The notes: a model not told the origin generated them from the sequence alone. DNA of 64,000 bases from Pseudanabaena sp. (GCA_003249015.1 QBLS01000002.1:1-64000), one strand, 5' to 3'. Positions 37,682-46,948 are shown, counted from the stretch's first letter. Made by a program: numbers and translations.

Positions 37682-39043
37682 ATGACAACGAGTAAAAACT
37701 CTCGCCAGATTGCCTTAGAAGCGCTTAGGCTGATTCAAAGACGCAATGCTTATGCTGATGTAGCACTCGACTGCACTCTTTCAAAGTCACGTCAAGATAA
37801 CGCAACCCTTTTAGAAAGCGATCGCCGTCTGATTACGGAGCTAGTGTACGGATGCACACGCCGTCAAAAAACCTTGCTGGCGATTTTGCAAAACTTCTCA
37901 CAAAAACCGACTACAAAATTACCACCAGACCTATTAATAATCTTACAGATTGGTATCTATCAGCTATGTTTTCTCGATCGCATTAAACCATCAGCGATCG
38001 TTCACTCCACTGTAGAGCTGGTTAAGCAAAATAACTTGACAGGGCTATCTGGATTTACTAACGGCGTAATGCGATCCATACTCAGAGCCAAGGAAAAGTC
38101 AGATCTACTCACGCCAATTACTGATATAGCCAGCTTTTATAGCTTTCCTGAATGGCTAATCGAGCTGTGGCAAAAAGAGTTTGGGCAAGAAGCGATCACC
38201 AATATTTGTAATTGGTTTAATCAAACCCCTCATCTTGATCTGAGGGTCAACCTTTTGTACGCAACGCGGGATCAAGTTTTAGCAGCTTTTGCCGAAGCTA
38301 GCATCAAGGCTAAGCCAATTTCCCATCTTCCCGATGGTATTCGTGTGGCTCAGGGTGCTGGAGATGTGAGTCAATTACCTAAATTTAAAGAGGGTTGGTG
38401 GTCAGTGCAGGATGCTAGTGCTCAGCTAGTTACTTATTTACTAGATCCCCAGCCTAACGAGATCATCATTGATGCCTGTGCTGCCCCAGGGGGAAAGACG
38501 ACCCATATTAGCGATCGCATGAAAAATACTGGCAAAGTGTATGCCCTTGATCGCCTCAGTAATCGGCTCAAAAAAGTTGAGCAAAATACATCACGTTTGG
38601 GGATCACTAATGTCCAAACTATCGAAATTGATTGTCGAGAGTTTGATGCTGAAAAAGTTATGGGAGAGAAATGCGATCGCATCTTGCTGGATGTACCTTG
38701 CTCTGGACTCGGCACACTTCATCGCCATGCCGATGCAAGGTGGCGACAAACTCCCGAAGAGCCTTATAAATTAGCAAAAACTCAAATTGAAATTCTTGAT
38801 CGTGCTACTCAATGGGTAAAACCTAAAGGCACAATTGTTTACAGCACTTGCACTTTACATCCTGCTGAAAACGAAGAAGTGATTACCCAGTTTTTAGTCA
38901 AGCATCCCGATTGGCAGATCGTGCCACCATCTGCGGACAATCCTGCGGCGCATTTTACTAGCGATCGGGGTTGGGTGAAAGTCTTGCCCCATGAGCATGA
39001 CATGGACGGCTTTTTTATGGTGAAGTTACAAAAGTGTTTTTAA
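37682..39043 (+). CDS. rsmB: 16S rRNA m5C967 methyltransferase
   Basis: RsmB methylates cytosine 967 of 16S rRNA. An N-terminal NusB-like RNA-binding domain (residues 1-140) precedes the Rossmann methyltransferase: SAM motif IIDACAAPGGKTTHI, DCREF, the release cysteine in LLDVPCSGLGTLHRHAD and the catalytic cysteine in VYSTCTLHPAENEEV. At 453 residues it is complete. It sits between mraY and the S1 gene with palindromic spacers. Confident. Confidence 0.93.
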   Translation: MTTSKNSRQIALEALRLIQRRNAYADVALDCTLSKSRQDNATLLESDRRLITELVYGCTRRQKTLLAILQNFSQKPTTKLPPDLLIILQIGIYQLCFLDRIKPSAIVHSTVELVKQNNLTGLSGFTNGVMRSILRAKEKSDLLTPITDIASFYSFPEWLIELWQKEFGQEAITNICNWFNQTPHLDLRVNLLYATRDQVLAAFAEASIKAKPISHLPDGIRVAQGAGDVSQLPKFKEGWWSVQDASAQLVTYLLDPQPNEIIIDACAAPGGKTTHISDRMKNTGKVYALDRLSNRLKKVEQNTSRLGITNVQTIEIDCREFDAEKVMGEKCDRILLDVPCSGLGTLHRHADARWRQTPEEPYKLAKTQIEILDRATQWVKPKGTIVYSTCTLHPAENEEVITQFLVKHPDWQIVPPSADNPAAHFTSDRGWVKVLPHEHDMDGFFMVKLQKCF

Positions 39044-39057
39044 GCGCCTTTGGCACT

Positions 39058-39172
39058 TATAGCCGTAGCCATTCTTGTCAGGACACAAAACCAGAAGACG
39101 AGTTGCGGCGCTTCGCGCCGCAACTCGCTTCTAGGGTTTTGATTTGTCCTAATGCAGGTGGCGACAGCTATA
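39058..39172. mobile_element. MITE-like palindromic element, copy 2 (115 bp)
   Basis: It is opposite in orientation to copies 1, 3 and 4: it starts TATAGCCGTAGCCATTCTTG and ends GGTGGCGACAGCTATA. The core is a GCGAGTTGCGGCGC-type stem around TTC, with ACAAAACC and GGGTTTTG flanks. Confidence 0.75.
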
Positions 39173-39225
39173 AAAACACAACATTAAGTATTTGATAAGA
39201 ATTGCTGAAAATATTTGTTGATACT

Positions 39226-39311
39226 TTCAAGATATAGCTTAAGTACGTTATAATTACGAACCTATGCTTATAGCTATTACTAAAAATATTAACGACATAA
39301 ATAAGCATAGG
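39226..39311 (+). promoter_or_regulatory. Putative rps1 promoter and leader inverted repeat
   Basis: TATAAT (39249-39254) is a good -10 box; TTCAAG 17 bases upstream would be a weak -35. Downstream, CCTATGCTTA (39261-39270) and TAAGCATAGG (39302-39311) are perfect inverse complements 31 bases apart and could fold in the leader RNA. Autoregulation by S1 is a guess. Confidence 0.4.
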
Positions 39312-39404
39312 ATGTAAACCGCAACAAGCTAAAAAGGCTACTGCTCTTACATTTCTGGGAGGAAACCAGATAAATTCAAAACAGGAACAAGGAAAAATCT
39401 AGTT

Positions 39405-40442
39405 ATGATCAATCGGGCTAAAACTGCTACAACCACCAATGTCGGCTTCACACATGAAGATTTTGCAAAACTTTTAGATAAATACGACTATCACTTCAGC
39501 CCTGGCGACATTGTTGCAGGCACAGTATTCAGCATTGAGCCAAGGGGCGCACTCATTGACATTGGGGCAAAGACAGCAGCGTACATCCCTGTTCAAGAGA
39601 TGTCGATCAACCGAGTTGACCAAGCCGAAGAAGTTCTGCAAAACAACGAAACTCGTGAATTTTTTATCCTAGCTGACGAAAATGAAGAAGGACAACTAAC
39701 TCTCTCCATTCGCCGCATTGAGTACATGAGGGCTTGGGAGCGCGTTCGTCAGTTGCAAGCCGAAGATGCCACCGTGCGATCGCTTATTTTTGCTACTAAC
39801 CGTGGTGGGGCATTGGTCAGAATTGAAGGTTTACGCGGATTTATTCCTGGATCTCACATCAGCACTCGCAAACCCAAGGAAGAATTGGTTGGCGAAGAGT
39901 TGCCACTTAAGTTTTTAGAAGTTGATGAAGACCGCAATCGCCTTGTACTCAGTCATCGTCGCGCCCTTGTTGAGCGCAAGATGAACAAGCTCGAAGTCGG
40001 CGAAGTCGTCATCGGCGTAGTACGTGGTATCAAGCCCTACGGTGCATTTATTGACATCGGTGGCGTCAGTGGTCTGCTCCACATTTCCGAAATCTCCCAC
40101 GAACATATCGAAACCCCTCATAACGTTTTCAACGTTAATGACGAAGTTAAGGTAATGATTATTGATCTAGATGCTGAGCGTGGAAGGATCTCTCTATCTA
40201 CTAAGCAGCTTGAGTCTGAGCCTGGAGATATGGTCAAAGATCCTCAGTTGGTCTATGACAAGGCTGAAGAGATGGCTGCCAAGTATCGTGAACAGCTCAA
40301 TGCTCCTCCTGCGGTAATGGAAATTGCACCACCACCAATTGCCGAAGAGGAAGATTATGAAGTTCCTGATGCTATGGAAGAAGCAGAAATTCCTGAAGAA
40401 ATTGCTGCTGAAGCAGTAGAAGAAACTGTAGCTGAAGCTTAA
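39405..40442 (+). CDS. rps1: Ribosomal protein S1, cyanobacterial short form
   Basis: S1 binds mRNA at the 30S subunit. Three S1 (OB-fold) domains are visible: about 36-105 (GDIVAGTVFSIEPRGALIDI), 120-188 (VRSLIFATNRGGALVRIEG) and 207-277 (GEVVIGVVRGIKPYGAFIDI). An acidic Pro/Ala/Glu tail follows (PPIAEEEDYEVPDAMEEAE). The 345 residues match the three-domain cyanobacterial/chloroplast form rather than the six-domain E. coli form. AAGGA lies 11 nt upstream. The long leader (about 150 bases from the putative -10) is noted separately. Confident. Confidence 0.95.
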   Translation: MINRAKTATTTNVGFTHEDFAKLLDKYDYHFSPGDIVAGTVFSIEPRGALIDIGAKTAAYIPVQEMSINRVDQAEEVLQNNETREFFILADENEEGQLTLSIRRIEYMRAWERVRQLQAEDATVRSLIFATNRGGALVRIEGLRGFIPGSHISTRKPKEELVGEELPLKFLEVDEDRNRLVLSHRRALVERKMNKLEVGEVVIGVVRGIKPYGAFIDIGGVSGLLHISEISHEHIETPHNVFNVNDEVKVMIIDLDAERGRISLSTKQLESEPGDMVKDPQLVYDKAEEMAAKYREQLNAPPAVMEIAPPPIAEEEDYEVPDAMEEAEIPEEIAAEAVEETVAEA

Positions 40443-40455
40443 TTTATACATAGCG

Positions 40456-40545
40456 CTATAGCCATCATTCTTGTTAGGACATAAACCCAAGAAGATGAGT
40501 GGCGTTGCGAAGCACCGCTACCAGCTTCTTGGGTTTTAATTTTGT
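40456..40545. repeat. Partial MITE-like element after rps1
   Basis: It begins CTATAGCCATCATTCTTGTT and carries an AAACCCAAGAAG..CTTCTTGGGTTTT stem whose centre has decayed. The far TATAGC end is lost; it ends at TTTTGTCCC next to the terminator. Confidence 0.7.
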
Positions 40546-40549
40546 CCCA

Positions 40550-40588
40550 AAAAAACAGGGATAGCGAATTTTGCTATCCCTGTTTTTT
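40550..40588. terminator. Terminator after rps1
   Basis: The 16-bp perfect arms (40550-40565 and 40573-40588) have A6/T6 tracts. Confidence 0.88.
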
Positions 40589-40630
40589 TATACAGCAAAG
40601 CAAGAGTTAGCTAGTACAAATCAAAACCCT

Positions 40631-40710
40631 AGAAGATGAGTGGCGGCGCTTCGCGCCGCCACTCATCTTCTGGGTTTATATAGCAAACCTTGCTTTGCTA
40701 TATAAACCCA
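40631..40710. repeat. GGCGGCGC-TTC palindrome plus a 24-base hairpin repeat
   Basis: The arms 40631-40649 and 40653-40671 (19 bp, perfect) surround TTC, with AAAACCC and GGGTTT flanks. Right after, 40671-40687 pairs with 40694-40710 (17 bp, perfect), and 40679-40702 equals 21016-21039. Confidence 0.88.
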
Positions 40711-40724
40711 GAAGACTATGGTAG

Positions 40725-41657
40725 CTATACTTCGTTGAGTAAATTAGCTAAACGCGGATACTTGGATATGAGTCCAAAAGTCTCAGGGGAAACCACATCA
40801 TAGGTAAAGTGGCGTTGAGCGATACAAAAGCGATCCCATTCTGCTACTTCGATGCGAAATAACTTGATTACGGTGTCCAAAATAAATGGCGTAATTTCTA
40901 ATTGCCAACGTACTTTGAGATTTAGATGTTCGCAAAATTGAGCAATTAAGTCTTGAGCAGTGAGTCGCGCCATTCCTAAGACCAATCGAGCGGGTGACTT
41001 GGGTAATGTTGGCGTAGTCAATAAATGGGTAACTATTTGCGAGATATCGATCGCATGGATAAAGTGAAAACTGCCATCAGTTTTGAGAAATCTAGCGTAT
41101 GGCACATATTTGAGAATGTCCTTAAGTCCCCTTGATAGGTGGGAATAGGGCTTATCATCAGCGCCGCCGAAGACAAGGGTAGGAAAAACTGTAATTAGGC
41201 GATCGCGAATTATGGAATTTTCTAGGGTCTCAAGGCAGGCGTGTTTGGATGCGATGTAAGCTGTCCCAAATTTTCCTGCCTCAGGAATGATTTGATTGTG
41301 GGAGTCGAGAATGCTGGCTGTGGAGAAATAGATCGCTCGCTCACATACATTGGGATCTAAGGAAGAAAAAAGCTCAATGGTCTTGTCGCGATTGACTACA
41401 AAGGCTTCATCTCCGCCCCACCCAGCCGCCGTACTGACGACAAACTCCATTGTCTTTAGTAATTCGCCATAATTACCAATGTTTTGCATTGAGTCTTCGA
41501 TAATGTGTACGTTGGGGCGATCGCTTAGATTAATTTGCAGCTTGCGGCAATCGCGAACTAGTAAATAAAGTTCGTAGTCAGTTTTTTCGAGTAGCATTTC
41601 AATCAAATAATGACCGACACAACCACTTGCTCCTGTAATAAAGACTTTCTTGGGCAT
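40725..41657 (-). CDS. NAD-dependent epimerase/dehydratase (extended SDR)
   Basis: The Rossmann start KVFITGASGCVGHYLIEMLL is at residues 4-23. A catalytic YxxxK is in TAYIASKHACLE, and IYFSTASILD gives the Ser. The substrate is unknown; sugar-nucleotide or isoprenoid-type ketoreduction are both possible. I chose the start at MPKKVFIT (41657). The frame stays open to 41825, but that extension is read through two palindromes (41684-41736 and 41789-41839) and is not SDR-like. It stands downstream of the glycosyltransferase gene on the same strand. At 310 residues it is a normal extended SDR. Confidence 0.8.
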   Translation of the reverse strand: MPKKVFITGASGCVGHYLIEMLLEKTDYELYLLVRDCRKLQINLSDRPNVHIIEDSMQNIGNYGELLKTMEFVVSTAAGWGGDEAFVVNRDKTIELFSSLDPNVCERAIYFSTASILDSHNQIIPEAGKFGTAYIASKHACLETLENSIIRDRLITVFPTLVFGGADDKPYSHLSRGLKDILKYVPYARFLKTDGSFHFIHAIDISQIVTHLLTTPTLPKSPARLVLGMARLTAQDLIAQFCEHLNLKVRWQLEITPFILDTVIKLFRIEVAEWDRFCIAQRHFTYDVVSPETFGLISKYPRLANLLNEV

Positions 41658-41683
41658 TCTCTTAATAGCGGTTTTGACTAGTA

Positions 41684-41736
41684 CAGCAATATTTTTGAGC
41701 ATTGGCGCTTCACGCCAATGCTCAAAAATATTGCTG
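41684..41736. repeat. Palindrome with 24-bp perfect arms
   Basis: The arms are 41684-41707 and 41713-41736, tip GCGCTTCACGC. It lies just upstream of the SDR gene, so it would be in its leader RNA if transcription starts further up. Confidence 0.85.
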
Positions 41737-41788
41737 GGTTTTAAGGCAGGGCTTTGCACTACCTTCAGCTTTAGATTATCCCACTTCA

Positions 41789-41911
41789 AAACCCAAAAAA
41801 AGATGGCAGCACTCTGTGCTGCCATCTTTTTTTGGGTTTAAAGCGCTTTGCGCTTTGCTAAAACCCAGAAGGTAGCGGCGCGATGCGCCGCCCTCTGGGT
41901 TTTAGCAAAGC
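41789..41911. repeat. Two palindromes downstream of the glycosyltransferase
   Basis: At 41789-41839 the 24-bp perfect arms surround TCT, with AAACCC and GGGTTT edges. At 41852-41911 the 18-bp perfect outer arms (41852-41869 and 41894-41911) enclose a GCGGCGCGATGCGCCGC core. The glycosyltransferase stop is inside the right arm. Confidence 0.85.
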
Positions 41912-43050
41912 AGTTTTTGATAGTAGGTAATGTGCATTTGTGCAGAATTTTCCCAAGTGTACTTTGACAAAATCTGCTGACTCGCTTGAATTAGAGGTTG
42001 GCTAATATCAGGTTTGGTAATAGAAATCATTGCCATTGCGATCGCATTAGTACTATCAGGATTAACAAAGAGTACTTGCTGATCCGTGAGAAACTCCGTA
42101 AATGGCAGAATACTTGAAGTGATTACTGGCAATCCTGAGGCGATCGCCTCCATAATTACTAATCCCCAACCTTCTTTTGTTGAAGGAAAGACAAAAGCCT
42201 CAGCGATTTGGTAGAGAGCTACTAATTCCTTGTCAGCTAAAACGCCTGTGATTACTAATGATTGAGCAATATCTAGCTCATGAACTACTTTAAGAAATTC
42301 CTCTCGATAGTCTTGGTAGTCAAATAATGTGGAGCCACCAGCTATTACTAATTGGGCTTTAGGGTTTTCATCGCGAACTTGGGAGAAAGCTTTCACTAAA
42401 TTAATAGAGTTTTTGCGCGGCTCAATTCCCCCGACAGTTAAATAGATTGGCGAGCCATTCAATCCATACTTTTGTTTGAGGAGCGATGCTATATCATCAT
42501 TACGATCGCTAGAAAATCGTTGCACATCAACCCCATTATTGACTCTGGGCGCATCAATTTGATAGTGCTCATAAATTTGAGCGTGCCAGCTATTACTCAC
42601 ACACAAACATAGTTCTGCTTCCCTAATGGAGCGATCTTGGCAGGCGCGTAAATAGGGGCTGTTGTAATCTTCAATATGATGAATAGTACGAATAAAGTGA
42701 GGGATTAAACCTTGCGATCGCAAAATTGCCAAAGCATTGGCACTGATACAGTCTTGAGCATGATAAATGTCAAAGTCTAGCCGTGAATTTTGCAAATAGT
42801 CCACAAACTCTTGGATACGCTGCTGAATAAGTTGATCTATCCCATTTGGATCTGATTTGGCAGGAACTGATTTAAATTGACAACTCAGTTGACGCTCTAT
42901 TCCTGCTCTATCCTTATCCAAGGCATAGATACAAACTTGATGCCCTAGTCTTTGTAATGCTTCTGCTAACTCAATGGTATGGACTACGCTTCCCCTTGGC
43001 TTGGTGGAATAGGTAAATAAAGCAATGCGTAGTGAGTGAATTTCATTCAT
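41902..43050 (-). CDS. GT4 glycosyltransferase (MSMEG_0565-like)
   Basis: A retaining GT-B glycosyltransferase. The N-terminal RIALFTYSTKPRGSVVHTIELAEAL and the DIYHAQDCISANAL and RTIHHIEDYNSPYL blocks recall the MSMEG_0565 family. The C-terminal GT4 domain has LTVGGIEPRKNSINLV, the VFPSTKEGWGLVIMEA glutamate motif and SGLPVITS. In other bacteria that family sits in a cluster with a nitrilase and an N-acetyltransferase, none of which is adjacent here. The acceptor is unknown. The last codons and stop lie in a palindrome arm. The GT4 fold is certain, the subfamily moderately so. Confidence 0.85.
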   Translation of the reverse strand: MNEIHSLRIALFTYSTKPRGSVVHTIELAEALQRLGHQVCIYALDKDRAGIERQLSCQFKSVPAKSDPNGIDQLIQQRIQEFVDYLQNSRLDFDIYHAQDCISANALAILRSQGLIPHFIRTIHHIEDYNSPYLRACQDRSIREAELCLCVSNSWHAQIYEHYQIDAPRVNNGVDVQRFSSDRNDDIASLLKQKYGLNGSPIYLTVGGIEPRKNSINLVKAFSQVRDENPKAQLVIAGGSTLFDYQDYREEFLKVVHELDIAQSLVITGVLADKELVALYQIAEAFVFPSTKEGWGLVIMEAIASGLPVITSSILPFTEFLTDQQVLFVNPDSTNAIAMAMISITKPDISQPLIQASQQILSKYTWENSAQMHITYYQKLLC

Positions 43051-43191
43051 CTTTAATAAGAACTAAGTAAGCAAGAATAGGCTTTGATGACTACTTTTAG
43101 AAATTTGAGAATCAGATTAAATTTGTTAAAGAGTCTTCCCCATTCATGTTAAAGCGTAAGTCCGTAAGTCGCTATAGGCGATCGCTCGATA

Positions 43192-43306
43192 TATAGCTGT
43201 CGCCACCTGCATTAGGAAAAATTAAAACACAAGAAGCGAGTTGCGGCGCTTCGCGCCGCAACTCGTCTTCTGGTTTTGTGTCCTAACAAGAATGGCTACG
43301 GCTATA
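43192..43306. mobile_element. MITE-like palindromic element, copy 3 (115 bp)
   Basis: It starts TATAGCTGTCGCCACCTGCA and ends AATGGCTACGGCTATA. The core GCGAGTTGCGGCGC stem around TTC is perfect and nearly identical to copy 2. It is the best-preserved copy. Confidence 0.8.
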
Positions 43307-43410
43307 CATTGCTAAACACTTTTGCTAATTAAAAAATTAAACTCTGTAATACCCTGCAATACTAAGTTATGGCTAAAGACAAGTGACAGCGCTTTGTGCC
43401 AATCATTTGT

Positions 43411-43469
43411 AACCCAAGAGTTAGCTAACTGGAGACGCGCCGCGCCTCCAGTTAGCTAACTCTTGGGTT
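43411..43469. repeat. Palindrome with 24-bp perfect arms
   Basis: AACCCAAGAGTTAGC.. (43411-43434) pairs with 43446-43469. It is followed by TTATGTCCTAA, a remnant of the MITE right end. The 473-base gap before rsmH otherwise holds the MITE copy at 43192 and AT-rich DNA. Confidence 0.88.
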
Positions 43470-43523
43470 TTATGTCCTAAGAAAATAGTTCTTAAAAAAA
43501 TCAGACTTCTAAGCCTCAAAAAT

Positions 43524-44393
43524 ATGACTGCTCAGTTTCATCATGTTCCTGTACTTGCCGAACCAACGATTTCTGGTTTAGAGATCGTCGCCGATGGGAT
43601 GTACCTTGATTGCACAGTGGGAGGCGGCGGACATAGTGCTTTGATGTTACGCGCCGCCGAAAATGTGAGGTTAATCGGCATTGACCGAGATGAAATGGCG
43701 ATCGTGGCGGCAAGTGAAAACCTCAAAGAGCATGGCGATCGCGTTAGTTTTTGGCGTGGTAATTTTTGCGAATATAGACCCGACTTAAATTTAAAGTTTG
43801 ATGGCATCCTCGCGGACTTGGGTGTGAGTTCTACTCAGTTTGATGTTGCTGAGCGGGGTTTTAGCTTACGCGAGTCTGGTGATCTCGATATGCGAATGGA
43901 TAATCGTCAAACTCTTACGGCAGCAGAAATTATTAACCACTACAAAGAAGGGGAACTTGCTGACATCTTTTTTAAGCTTGGTGAAGAGAGGCTGTCGCGC
44001 CGCATTGCCAGACAAATTGTAGAGAAACGTCCTTTTAAAACCACCTTAGAGCTTGCCAATGCCATTTCAGCCTGTGTTCCTGCCAGTTATCGTCATGGCA
44101 GGATTCACCCTGCTACACGCACATTTCAGGCTTTACGAATTGCGGTGAATCGGGAACTAGAAAGTCTAGAGAGGTGGTTAGCGATCGCCCCTGACTGGCT
44201 AAAACCTGAGGGCAAAATTGCGGTAATTACTTTTCATAGTCTTGAAGACCGCATTGTTAAGCATACTTTTCGTGAAGATCCACGTTTGCAGGTGATTACC
44301 AAAAAAGTAATCATTGCCACCGACGAAGAGACTAAAGCCAATCCGAGATCGAGATCGGCAAAATTACGCATTGCTCAAAGGCTTAGTTACTAG
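43524..44393 (+). CDS. rsmH: 16S rRNA m4C1402 methyltransferase
   Basis: RsmH (MraW) methylates N4 of C1402 in 16S r[18 protein letters not shown] opens the protein. The SAM motif is [14 protein letters not shown], with [20 protein letters not shown] and a closing [12 protein letters not shown] tail. The 289 residues are typical. In many bacteria rsmH sits in the dcw cluster; here it is alone. Confident. Confidence 0.95.
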   Translation: MTAQFHHVPVLAEPTISGLEIVADGMYLDCTVGGGGHSALMLRAAENVRLIGIDRDEMAIVAASENLKEHGDRVSFWRGNFCEYRPDLNLKFDGILADLGVSSTQFDVAERGFSLRESGDLDMRMDNRQTLTAAEIINHYKEGELADIFFKLGEERLSRRIARQIVEKRPFKTTLELANAISACVPASYRHGRIHPATRTFQALRIAVNRELESLERWLAIAPDWLKPEGKIAVITFHSLEDRIVKHTFREDPRLQVITKKVIIATDEETKANPRSRSAKLRIAQRLSY

Positions 44394-44424
44394 GCAGTCC
44401 CGCCCGCTAAGCGGGCGGGACTGC
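44394..44424. repeat. CCGCCCGC-TAA palindrome after rsmH
   Basis: The 14-bp perfect arms (44394-44407 and 44411-44424) are followed by TTTCTAGGTTT. It sits between convergent genes. Confidence 0.85.
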
Positions 44425-44433
44425 TTTCTAGGT

Positions 44434-46647
44434 TTAGTTAATGGCAGCGGCATATCGCGATCGCTCTAGACGTAAAGCATCAGTTGCCCTTTGTGCTTCA
44501 ATAGCTACTTGCGAGAGGCTGGCATAAATGAGAACCACATAGTTGGCTCTGACCGCAGATTCTAGTTGGCGACATTGATAGGAAAGGGTGAGCGCACCAA
44601 CATAGTCACTGTTGGCGCGTAGGCTATTTAGGGCTTGTAGCAATCGTGCATGATCATTGACAGCAAGAGCCTTGTCGATAGTTTGAACTAGGCGTGGTGC
44701 TTCTTCTAGGAAAGAGTCAATTACGTTTAGCAGAACCTTGACACCCTGTTCACGATTTTCAGCGATCGCCACGATTGTTTCAATAAATTGTAATTCAATG
44801 GTAGGCTCAGGTTCTTCTTCTCCATCTTCATCGGTTGAAGCCTCAACAGTATTAGTTCCGATATCAGAATTTTGGATTATTTGTTCAGCAATTTTCTGAA
44901 ATTCTGACGGTTCCTTTGTCTCTATCTCTATTGGTTCAGTTTGATTAGGATCTGTCGCCAAGTTTTCTGCAAGCGGTACAACTTCAGCTAGAGACTCTGA
45001 ATTATCTGTAGTTGCTGGCTCATATCTCGCCTCTGTCAAAGTTATCGGTAAGGTAGGTGATTGAGCAGCGTTATCTTTTGGTTCAGTCTCTGCTATGACT
45101 TGAGTCGTTTCATGGAGTTCCTTATTAAGCTCACTGACGATAACCTCAGGCACTTCTGATTCTAAATCAAAATTTTCCTCGTTTTTTATCTCACTAGCGT
45201 CGCTTGGACTACTAGCTTCTATTTCTAGTTCACTAGGTTCTTCACTTAACTCTTGACTCACAGGAACTTCTGCACTGATCTCAAGGGGCTGCGGTTCATA
45301 GGCAGCAAGTGTCTCCTCTTTTATTTCCAAGTGATTAAGTGTCAGTATCTCTGGTTCAACAGCTAGAGACTGAAGATCATCTAAACTTAGACTATTGGCA
45401 GATAGTTCAATGGGACTCTGAGCAAATAGATCCCCATCAACATTCAAAGCATCCAAACTACTATCGAGATGTTCTGAAGTAGGTTCAGATTCGTAATTAG
45501 CAAGCTCTTCTTCTAAATGTACTTCTGACTCTTTGTCTGGAGAAATTATTAAAGGTGCAAGATACTCAGGAGTCTGAACTTCAGCATTGCTTATGGGAAC
45601 ATCTATAGAGTCTATATTTGTTTCCACAAAACCACTTGGAGGCAATTCTATTACTGCTGGGAATGATTGATTTGGCTCTTCTTCAAGATCATTATTTACA
45701 ACCTCAACAATTGCTAGCTCTTCTTCTTTGACAACCTGTACTTCTTCAGCCTCTAAACTTCCACTAATAAGGTTTACAGGAGCTTCCTCAACATAAGTCG
45801 AAACTACTTCTGTCTCTATTTCTGGGAATATTTCAGAAATAGTACTAACTGGAATTTTGCTTTGTAGAGATTGATTTTTGGCTAGTTCAGTAACAGTTTG
45901 CTGTAATTGATTTAATTCAACTTGGAGAGTCTGTAGATCTGAAGATAGTTCTTGGGTTTGTTGTCTTAGATTGGCTAAGGCAATGGCAACACTGATTTGA
46001 GTGGCAACTAAGGATAGAGATGTGCGATCGCTCTCTGTCCAAAAGTAAGAAACGCTGCTATGGAAGGCTACTAAAGTTCCCCAAACTCCTTGTCCTGCAT
46101 AGATTTTATTAGCCGCATAGGAGGAAATCCCTATTTGCTCAAGTAGAGTCACAATATGAGAAGACAGACTAGAACTACGAATACTATCAATAATCTGAAC
46201 AGAAGACTCGGCTTGTGTGGATTCAACCATGTGGCGAGATAGAGAAAGCTGTCTTTCAGGCATATCTGCTAATGAGGTTAATCCTGCGGCGATCGCATCT
46301 GTAGTAAACTCTCCCCGTCCTTCCGCATCACAACGAAAAATCGCAACTCGATCCACTTGCAATAGTTTTTGGGCAACCTGTACTGCAACTTGTAAAACTA
46401 AGTCCAAAGAGGGCGATCGCTGGATAGCATCGGCAAGTTGCGCTAGGGCTTTCTCCCTAACCAAAATATTGCCAAAAATATTTGAGCTTTGTTGGTCACT
46501 AGTTTGAGTAGCAATAATCTGTTCGTATCGCTCTTCCCAGCTAAGTCGATGCACGCGCTCTTGCTGCACCAAAATGGCTTTGAGGTGTTCATAGGAAGCG
46601 CGATCGCGACAAAGGTGGCGTACTTGATTTAAGAGGGTAGAATCCAT
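44434..46647 (-). CDS. GAF protein with acidic linker and Hpt-like C-terminus lacking His
   Basis: A GAF domain at about residues 75-235 (IQRSPSLDLVLQVAVQVAQKLLQ, then YFWTESDRTSLSLVATQISVAIALA) is followed by a coiled coil. A long Glu/Ser/Pro-rich low-complexity stretch (about 270-610) comes next. The last roughly 110 residues look like a histidine-phosphotransfer bundle (VIDSFLEEAPRLVQTIDKAL, then YQCRQLESAVR). Where Hpt domains have AHxLKG this one reads ALNSLRA, so the phospho-accepting His is absent. It could be a scaffold or decoy in a phosphorelay. No cysteine suitable for bilin attachment was obvious in the GAF part. Confidence 0.7.
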   Translation of the reverse strand: MDSTLLNQVRHLCRDRASYEHLKAILVQQERVHRLSWEERYEQIIATQTSDQQSSNIFGNILVREKALAQLADAIQRSPSLDLVLQVAVQVAQKLLQVDRVAIFRCDAEGRGEFTTDAIAAGLTSLADMPERQLSLSRHMVESTQAESSVQIIDSIRSSSLSSHIVTLLEQIGISSYAANKIYAGQGVWGTLVAFHSSVSYFWTESDRTSLSLVATQISVAIALANLRQQTQELSSDLQTLQVELNQLQQTVTELAKNQSLQSKIPVSTISEIFPEIETEVVSTYVEEAPVNLISGSLEAEEVQVVKEEELAIVEVVNNDLEEEPNQSFPAVIELPPSGFVETNIDSIDVPISNAEVQTPEYLAPLIISPDKESEVHLEEELANYESEPTSEHLDSSLDALNVDGDLFAQSPIELSANSLSLDDLQSLAVEPEILTLNHLEIKEETLAAYEPQPLEISAEVPVSQELSEEPSELEIEASSPSDASEIKNEENFDLESEVPEVIVSELNKELHETTQVIAETEPKDNAAQSPTLPITLTEARYEPATTDNSESLAEVVPLAENLATDPNQTEPIEIETKEPSEFQKIAEQIIQNSDIGTNTVEASTDEDGEEEPEPTIELQFIETIVAIAENREQGVKVLLNVIDSFLEEAPRLVQTIDKALAVNDHARLLQALNSLRANSDYVGALTLSYQCRQLESAVRANYVVLIYASLSQVAIEAQRATDALRLERSRYAAAIN

Positions 46648-46685
46648 GCTTGTAAACGACTATCCTCGGCTGTATTCCATATACT

Positions 46686-46732
46686 CCAAAGAAGCTGATT
46701 CACCTAGGAAGCGGGTGAATCAGCTTCTTTGG
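46686..46732. repeat. Palindrome with 19-bp perfect arms
   Basis: The arms are 46686-46704 and 46714-46732, with a GGGTTTT edge. It is just upstream of the GAF gene. Confidence 0.8.
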
Positions 46733-46827
46733 GTTTTGATTTCATTAAGCAAAGTTGCTTTGATGAGAAATCATAGCTGACTTAATTTGGCGATCGCATG
46801 AGACACAAAGCGTAACTTTGCCACAAG

Positions 46828-46948
46828 CCCCAGAAAGTTTGTTCCGCCCGCTACGTAGGCGGAACAAACTTTCTGGGGTAAAGATGCTTAGCGGCGCATC
46901 GCGCCGCCAAGCATCATTTGGGGTTTTACAGCGCTTTGCGCTGTAAAA
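46828..46948. repeat. Three palindromes in a row
   Basis: 46828-46878 has 21-bp perfect arms of the CCGCCCGC type. 46883-46915 has 15-bp arms (one mismatch) around ATC. 46924-46948 has 11-bp perfect arms around TTT (tip GCTTTGC). They fill most of the divergent 331-base space before the gene at 46979. Confidence 0.85.

Noticed and set aside
41658-41825. N-terminal extension of the epimerase
   Set aside because: It runs through two palindromes and precedes the Rossmann start by 56 unlikely residues.
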